Assembly: GCF_037975245.1 (NCBI RefSeq)
Contig: NC_092570.1
Location: 6,055,001-6,119,000, forward strand
DNA length: 64,000 nucleotides
Reading direction: 5' to 3'
From: Apostichopus japonicus
Taxonomy: Eukaryota; Echinodermata; Holothuroidea; Aspidochirotida; Stichopodidae
The translations under genes were made by a program, and so were the position numbers. Shown piece by piece: positions 57,584-64,000 of this stretch (position 1 is the first letter of the stretch; each line of letters begins with the position of its first letter). The notes beneath the pieces were generated by a model, which saw nothing but the letters and a program-made list of their open reading frames with translations, made no database searches and was not told the origin of the DNA.

Positions 57584-57730
57584 GTACAATGATGTTAATG
57601 CGTATTGTATTGTCATGTCATGTTTATAAATTATTGTTAAGGCGGTGCTTAAAATATCTTTCTCCAAAGAGTATATAATGTATAAACATCCGTATTCGTT
57701 TATTCAGATATTTTCAGTTTTCTTTTTCAG

Positions 57731-57823
57731 CTTCTTTGCAAGAGTGGAAGCACCAAACCTTAACCCTGAGAAAGTGTATTTAGTTAACGTCCTTCTGATT
57801 CACGACTTAGATGGAACTCCTTT
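57731..57823 (+). CDS. ADP-ribosyl cyclase, exon 5 (catalytic Glu)
   Basis: Acceptor TTTTTCAG, donor GTAAGT, phase 2 in and out. The segment SFFARVEAPNLNPEKVYLVN matches CD38 '[20 protein letters not shown]'. The Glu in ARVEA is the equivalent of the catalytic residue E226. The fold's central strand VLLIHD follows. Confidence 0.94.
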
Positions 57824-58270
57824 GTAAGTTGACAAGTTACTTCGCCAGTTGGACCACAACCTCTCCCATCCCCCATTGGCCCTTTATACATAACCCCAAT
57901 CTCCAACACTCTATATACATACAATAAAAATAAAATAAATGATTTAATTACGTATCTGTAACTATATATATATCGTTTGAACAAACCAAAAGCATATATG
58001 TCATCTCCATCATGATTTCTAAAAGTGAATCAATGCGCTTTAATGTCTATTGTACTTCACCTTAATTGACAACCAAAAAAAAACAATGGTTTTAAAAGTT
58101 AAATTTTGGGGGTTTAATCTGTTGCTTCGATCCCAAGTGTGTCAACTCGACATCACTGGGGAGTTGCAGTAGATTTTAATCCCATCAAAGACACAAAAAC
58201 TTTGCATTAAAAAATTATATTTCATGTCTTTTCAAAAATATTTTCATTTTTTTTTTGGTTTCAATTTAAG
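57824..58270 (+). other. Cyclase intron 5
   Basis: GT-AG intron, AT-rich, with no element recognised. Confidence 0.85.
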
Positions 58271-58360
58271 TGAGACTTGTGATGATCCTCAAACTTTGCA
58301 ATATCTGGAGGCTTTACTGGAAGAGATGGGTATTGCATATTCATGCCAAGATGACCCAGA
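58271..58360 (+). CDS. ADP-ribosyl cyclase, exon 6
   Basis: Acceptor TTTAAG, donor GTAAGT, phase 2 in and out. ETCDDPQTLQYLEALLEEMG then IAYSCQDDPE corresponds to CD38 '[24 protein letters not shown]', including the C254-C275 disulphide pair. Confidence 0.93.
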
Positions 58361-59439
58361 GTAAGTATAGATAATATTAATATTTTGTGGATGTTTTAAT
58401 TGAGTGAAATTGACGGGTGGATTGGGCTAAACCTTGGAAGGGAAACGTTCCCTGGGGAGGTTATAGGTATGAATGTACTTCACACTGTTGTAAAAAAAAT
58501 ATTTAAAAAAGTGACTCTAATAGTAAATTATTGTTAACTAAAAGTACACTTTTTCGTTTTTGTAATTACAAAGTGGATCTTTGTTGTTCGCCCCTTTGTT
58601 ATTTAAGAAGCCTTAGCCCTTTCGTTGAAAAAAAAAAATGAAGACTGTTATTGGGGGTAAGGAAAAACACAGAGGATTAATTTTTTTGGAAGGTTTGTGG
58701 TCATAGTCACATTTTCCTTTGTTCCTCGAAGTACCCCAGCCTTTAAAATTTTACCCTTTCTCCGCCACCCGTTAGGGATCCCATTTAATATCCGCCGGAT
58801 ATAAAGCTAATCCGGCTTCCATTCACGCTTCCTACACCCCATATAATCAGTATGGAACAGTTTTAAACAAATAAGAAAACTTAAGAGAGGTCTTCAGAAA
58901 ACCTTGTTGACTCGTATGCGTTCGAGCAAAAAAAAAATAATAAAAATAAACAAATCTGGCATTTTTTTAACAATGTACAACCGTATTTGATACAAAGTTA
59001 TGAAGAACAATATGAAAAGTGACAAAACATGACTTAAATCGACAAAAGCTTGACTACTTTAAGAAGAAATTATCACTCTTATATAGAAACTGCCTTAGCG
59101 TAATGTCAAATGAAGACAAGTACCGGTATAACAACTCTATTCTTCGAAATCTTAACGGCCGTATAACATGCAAGGTTTGCAGAACACTATCTTTCTTTCC
59201 CTTACAATAAAAAGACCAAACAGCGTGGAACTAAACTTGCTTCCAGTTGATACGGGTACCACCCGATTTTTTCTTCGGAAAGAATTGCCAAGTAGTACCA
59301 ATATAGCAATGTTCGTGATACCTGCTACCGGTTAAATAAATCTGAAATCGATCCAGATAAGAAAAGAAAAAAAAAACGACGAGATACAAGGGTATAGCCT
59401 ATACGTCATACCATTGATTCTACAGCCAGCATCTGAAAA

Positions 59440-60408
59440 CTACGGGAGCGTAGAAGAGACATTGCATTGACGAGTTACCAACTTGACAAAACGACAATTA
59501 TCTGCAAATTGACGAGTTGACGAGATGGTAACGTGACAAAATTCAGAAAATTGACGTTTTGACGAGATAACGGATGTCGTCAATGCATCAATTTTCTGAA
59601 AATTGACGAGTTGCACACTTACTACCATCTCGACAAATTGACAAAATTCAGAAAATTGACGTTTTGACGAGTTAACGGATCTCGTCAATGCAGCAATTTT
59701 CTGCAAATTGACGAGTTGCACAGTTACTACCATCTCGACAAGTTGACAAAATTCAGAAAATTGACGTTTTGACGAGTTAACGGATCTCGTCAATGCATCA
59801 ATTTTCTGCAAATTGACGAGTTGCACAGTTACTACCATCTCGACAAGTTGACAAAATTCAGAAAATTGACGTTTTGACGAGATAACGGATCTCGTCAATG
59901 CATCAATTTTCTGCAAATTGACGAGTTGCACACTTACTACCTTACTACATTGACGAGAACCGTTATCTCGTCAAAACGTCAATTTTCTGAATTTTGTCAA
60001 CTTGTCGAGATGGTAGTAAGTGTGCAACTCGTCAATTTGCAGAAAATTGATGCATTGACGAGATCCGTTATCTCGTCAAAACGTCAATTTTCTGAATTTT
60101 GTCATCTTGTCGAGATGGTTGTAAGTGTGCAACTCGTCAATTTGCAGAAAATTGATGCATTGACGAGATCCGTTATCTCGTCAAAACGTCAATTTTCTGA
60201 ATTTTGTCATTTTGTCGAGATGGTAGTAAGTGTGCAACTCGTCAATTTGCAGAAAATTGATGCATTGACGAGATCCGTTATCTCGTCAAAACGTCAATTT
60301 CCTGAATTTTGTCACGTTACCATCTCGTCAACTCGTCAATTTGCAGATAATTGTCGTTTTGTCAAGTTGGAAACTCGTCAATGCAATGTCCCTTCTACGC
60401 TTCCGTAG
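59440..60408. mobile_element. Foldback element: two long inverted arms of tandem units
   Basis: The left arm starts CTACGGGAGCGTAGAAG and the right arm ends CTTCTACGCTTCCGTAG. Each arm (about 480 bp) holds four units of about 119 bp containing TCGTCAAAACGTCAATTTTC, GAATTTTGTCA and CAACTCGTCAATTTGCAG. The arms meet near 59945 with almost no spacer. AAAA lies immediately outside both ends (59436-59439, 60409-60412), a possible target duplication. The two long open frames, one on each strand with near-identical repeats, are by-products of the palindrome. No transposase is encoded. Confidence 0.92.
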
Positions 60409-60634
60409 AAAACGGCTGAATCGTGAACAATTAGTTGTACTTAAAATAGGGGCAACGGTTTCATGCACTATGGACCGTAAACCACTCAATGGTATATAGA
60501 TAATGTAACAAAAGAGAAATATGTCACACAATATACGGTTAGTTGAAAACTCCCCTGCACCTAAATATATTGTCCTAACGCAGGTGTTAAGTTGGACCGT
60601 CTACGAAGACACAACTAAAATGAAGTCCTTTTAC

Positions 60635-61406
60635 CAAGGGCGGCGGAAGCACTTTTAATCTGGGGGGGCACCAACGTCGAAGGGCACTTTGCAGAAATTC
60701 GATTGGACTGATATTTAGTACCCTTCATAACTCTTATTGTATTATCTTATTTGCGTATACACATCACTCCATCAACGCCACCCCCCCCCCCCCTTCAAGG
60801 AAACAATGCATACTAGCACTGCAGTATCTAATGTGCAAATTGGGAAACAAGGAAAAAGACAAAATGAAGTGAAATCATTATAAAGTCCAAGTCCCTGCAC
60901 ACGCGATCGATACATGCATGAAAGCAAATGAAATATGTCCAAATACTGAAAGAAAAGTAATTTTCTATGTGTTTTTCAATGGTTAAACTGATATTATTAT
61001 GATCATTATTATTGTAACGACTTTCCCAATAATTATAATTAATTTGGAAGGGTTATAACACGGCAAATGATTGTATGTTATTGGCATGCGATGTAATAAC
61101 CAACGCATGCCTATATGATATGCACATGAACATGTTGAACGCGCGCGTAGCGCGCGAAAAATTTTGGTAATATTTTTCGGGCAAGTCGTTACAGCCCCCC
61201 CCCCCCCCCCCGCAAATCAAATTGGGCTCCTACGCCTGTGGTAGTTAACATTTAAAACTTCCCGAAATATTTCATTCGACGTGGGTTTCGCTTTGTAAAC
61301 TCTTTTTTTATTTAGAAATTTTTATGTAGAAAAAGGGCACATTTTTAATCTGAGGAAAAGTGGGGGGGCACGTGCCCCCTGTGCCCCCCCGGTTCCGCCG
61401 CCCTTG
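60635..61406. mobile_element. G-rich hAT-like MITE with nested MITE
   Basis: The ends CAAGGGCGGCGGAAGC and CCGCCGCCCTTG are inverted repeats. The 8-bp direct repeat CCTTTTAC flanks it (60627-60634, 61407-61414). Inside, about 60957-61246 is a reverse-oriented relative of the MITE at 36158-36542, ending GGCTCCTACGCCTGTG. Confidence 0.9.
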
Positions 61407-62010
61407 CCTTTTACATTCTAAATCTGTTTACAAAATTTCTTTGTCCTCATGATTCACTCTTCCAAATTGATAAATTATTCCATCTGAGAAAATGAACATC
61501 TCATATGTATTAAATTGCCGTTTTAAATATATTTATTTTTGTGAAGAGCTTTTCCGTAGAGGTTCAATCAACAACATGTTATAATACCTGCAACTTGACT
61601 TGTTTGTATATTGTCGTTGTGGGTGTTTGGTTTTTCATTGATTTTTTTTCCAGAAGGATTTGATGATTGACTATACAAGTGGTGCCATAAGTTTTTAGTG
61701 ACAAGGGCCAAACCAGCATATGTTATACTGTTTCAAAGTAGATATTGCCACAGATGTTTTAAAGTCAAGATTTCAATTTCAGATTCGCTCAATGAAATAT
61801 GTTACCAGCTGTATATTTACTTGTTATCTCGTTCAAGTATTATTAGGTTTACCAGAATACACATATACGGTTTTCAAATCAAATGTACCGCGTAGTGGGC
61901 TATAGTGATCTTAGATGTAAAAGTGCCTAAAGCATGCCTAGTATAACCAAACTGTCGCAGCTAGTACAATACATTTTGCAGACATGTTTTTTCTCTCTCT
62001 CTTTCCATAG

Positions 62011-62110
62011 CAACGCTCGCTTTCTTCAGTGTAGTCAAGAGCCAGAGCATCCCGAGTGCTCTTCATGTACCAAAGGATTCTTGGATAGCATTTTCGGATC
62101 TTGGTTTTAA
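62011..62110 (+). CDS. ADP-ribosyl cyclase, exon 7 (terminal)
   Basis: Acceptor TTTCCATAG; the exon completes a split Asp codon and reads NARFLQCSQEPEHPECSSCT then KGFLDSIFGSWF and TAA (62108-62110). The C287-C296 pair of CD38 is conserved (FLQC...PEC), with one additional Cys (SSC). The tail is short and only mildly hydrophobic, so a GPI signal is not evident. Confidence 0.93.
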
Positions 62111-62150
62111 ATGCATTACATACATATATATACGGTGAACAAAAAAAGAA

Positions 62151-62156
62151 AATAAA
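62151..62156 (+). terminator. Polyadenylation signal AATAAA of the cyclase gene
   Basis: AATAAA lies 41 bp after the stop codon, in the right place for 3'-end processing of the cyclase mRNA. Confidence 0.7.
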
Positions 62157-63073
62157 TGAATATATTCATTAACTTTCCTTTTTCGCGTTTTGTGCATTCT
62201 TTCTGTTCGCTTATATTATAAATTACAATTTTGGTAAAGGTCCATTAATTTAATTGTAGGAATGGGGGGGGGGCGGGGGCGGGGGCGGAGCAATAAACTT
62301 CAGGTTCCTTTAACCGTGCAAAGAATGACCCTAGTCACAATTAGAAGGAAGACTGAATTAGAGGGCTAAACCGGTATAATGAACTGTCAGCTTGGCACCG
62401 ATTAACCAGCGACTGTGACCATGGAATTAAACATTTATAACAACTAGGGATATTTTGAAAAAGTGTGCATAGTTTTTGGTCCCGATAGGATGTGTTTGTG
62501 GGCCGGGGGGGGGGGTCGAGCCTTTTTGTCTTCTTGCCTCCTGCGGACGCTGACGTAGGCCTATATAGTCCTACAAACAAGTTGCCACAAGCTTACAAAA
62601 ATACTTCCCCGGTAGTTCTGCAAATGATTCACATCATTCCGACAAACATTGATGATTGTTAAATTAGATAAAATGCCATGCATGCGTGGTGACGGCATTA
62701 GCATGCTTGTTCAACTAGGAACATTCCAATTAATGACGCTAACGATTATTTAAGATATCTAGCATATTTCGAGGAGATACTGCTGGCATGTACCCCAAAG
62801 TTTTAACACGTACATGCCGAAAGCTCAGCATCTTGACCGCTCATATACTTGTTTGGATCCTTCTACGGGTCGGCTCTACACCATATGCCAGAGGCGGCGA
62901 GCGAGTCCACTCTGGAAAATGGAACAATACCTCGAAGAGCAGTGGGACATGTGACATCTGATTTGAGGAATGGGGGGGGGGGGGGCACAATAAAACCACC
63001 TAAAAGCGCCCTACATTATGGATCTGCTGTGCATGCAGTAAAATTCCAGTAGGGCCTACCTGAATGAATAGTC

Positions 63074-63128
63074 GTTACAGCCCCCCGACCCCCCCCCCCC
63101 CAAATCAAATTAGGCTCCTACGCCTATG
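63074..63128. mobile_element. End fragment of the CATAGGCGTAGGAGCC MITE
   Basis: GTTACAGCCCCCC, a C run, then AAATCAAATTAGGCTCCTAC and GCCTATG match one end of the MITE at 36158-36542 in reverse orientation. The rest of the element is absent here. Confidence 0.7.
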
Positions 63129-63894
63129 TGTGGGTCAGTGGGTGACTTTGAATGATGGCGAAACGTTTCCCCTTTTGAAACGAATGCCTCCGGCTGTTTC
63201 GTACGAAACATTTTGGCCGGTACAGCACTTTCACAAATGGTCACCACCTATGTTTTTTTTATTATCTGAAGCGTTATCGTCTTTTGTACTGTAGGACAAA
63301 TATGATACACATTTCGAATAAAACATGCATCTGATAAAGAATGGTACTTCGTCCAGCTATGCATTTATAGGTAATGTTTTATTTGTGTTTGGACTGATAT
63401 TTCATTGGCTTAATAATGTCTTGTAGCAGAGAAATAGAAATGCACATCGAGGCTATCATCAAGCCTTTGGGAGCTCCTACTCCTACTCCTAGTACAAGTC
63501 CTAACGTGATCCATAATTAACTTAGGCTACGAATGGCTTAATTAACTGGGCTATAGCCTAGTATACAATTGTACTTGTAGCCTACCGTATAGACCTTAGT
63601 CGTGAAAGGCAAGATGGAAACATGTCTCATGTAGGCCTACGTACAGCTAGCGATTTTCATTCATAGTTATGCGGAGTTTCGATCGTTTATGACAGAACGT
63701 CATATCCGTTGCAAGGAACAGAAGAGATAAGGATTGATACTCTACCTTTTCGTGAATTTTCGACTGTAAGCCTAAGGCAAGTTAATGCATTTAGCCTAGG
63801 CCTATAGGCCTAGTCTGACTCTGAGTGAGGCTAGTCCAACAAACATAGGCTTTGTGGAAAGAAAAGATGTAGTAAGTAGAATGCTTTCTGGTCA

Positions 63895-64000
63895 CTTCGC
63901 CCAACAACCATTTCGCCCAACCAGCCTGGTTGGGCGAAATGACCAGGCTGGTTGGGCAAAATGATAAGGTTAGGTGAAATGGCAGTTGGGCGAAATGGTT
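63895..64000. repeat. GGTTGGGCGAAATG repeat cluster
   Basis: About seven direct and inverted copies of the motif TTGGGCGAAATG, some with CAGGCTGG spacers, run to the window edge, where the array is cut off. Confidence 0.8.

Larger units (their letters stand above)
58361..62010 (+). other. Cyclase intron 6 (3.65 kb)
   Basis: The last intron has grown by mobile-element insertions: a foldback element at 59440-60408 and a G-rich MITE pair at 60635-61406. The 3' acceptor is preceded by a strong polypyrimidine tract (about 61988-62008). Confidence 0.85.
62157..64000. other. Intergenic; no gene recognised
   Basis: G runs near 62265, 62503 and 62972, a MITE end fragment (63074-63128) and a short repeat cluster at the right edge (63895-64000). 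No exon is supported. Confidence 0.5.

Noticed and set aside
59440-60408. Two repeat-protein-like frames (163 and 160 codons) on opposite strands
   Set aside because: They are the two arms of one palindrome read in the same way; identical repeats on both strands indicate a foldback element and not a repeat protein.
59440-60408. CRISPR-like regular repeats
   Set aside because: Units are about 119 bp, inverted about a centre, without unique spacers, and the DNA is eukaryotic with introns.

Overview
This is a eukaryotic, AT-rich, intron-bearing and transposon-rich window, most likely from an invertebrate deuterostome. An echinoderm, perhaps a sea cucumber, fits best. The evidence is GT-AG introns with matching phases, a Tie-like receptor ectodomain, an ADP-ribosyl cyclase, a C-terminal exon of the 'short-chain collagen C4-like' family, and Penelope, L2/CR1-like and Gypsy elements. 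The taxonomic call is inference; the exon structures are read directly.

Left part (1-31 kb): the minus strand carries the 5' part of a Tie-type receptor. It has a signal-peptide exon (30637-30691), an N-terminal Ig-like region (28833-29144), an Ig domain ending in the Tie-typical link to EGF repeats (7617-7850), and three cysteine-rich EGF-like exons (5674-5799, 5026-5190, 2681-2815). All introns are phase 1 and the exons join in frame. The gene runs off the left edge, so Fn3, transmembrane and kinase parts are not seen. Intron 2 is about 21 kb and is filled with nested mobile DNA. Two inverted Penelope-like copies (about 9.1-10.6 and 23.3-25.3 kb) flank a non-LTR element (10.6-12.9 and 22.05-23.3 kb). 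That element is split by an L2/CR1-like LINE, which is itself split by a 6.06-kb TIR element (14074-20135) and a solo LTR (20546-21262). The TIR element carries a multi-exon, apparently intact gene with a DUF4806-like C-terminus.

Middle part (31-51.6 kb): a long GAT/ATC microsatellite lies just upstream of the receptor's first coding exon. A minus-strand terminal exon of a short-chain collagen C4-like protein is at 35080-35546, and a candidate signal-peptide exon at 51380-51535 might belong to the same gene. Between them is a Ty3/Gypsy element (38681-47856) with both LTRs, PBS and polypurine tract. It is flanked by a 4-bp duplication (ATAG) and sits inside an exon of a decayed plus-strand gene (38404 to about 49536). 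A 606-bp MITE is inserted in its 5' LTR, and a 960-bp hAT-type MITE with an 8-bp duplication sits on the stop codon of the decayed gene.

Right part (54.7-62.1 kb): a complete seven-exon plus-strand ADP-ribosyl cyclase gene (301 residues). All catalytic positions are conserved, and the two cysteines associated with CD38 hydrolase activity are absent. Its last intron holds a 969-bp foldback palindrome and a nested pair of G-rich MITEs. The rest (62.2-64 kb) shows no gene I can support.

No rRNA, CRISPR or prokaryotic operon structure is present. Most long open frames outside the genes above are repeats or transposon remains.
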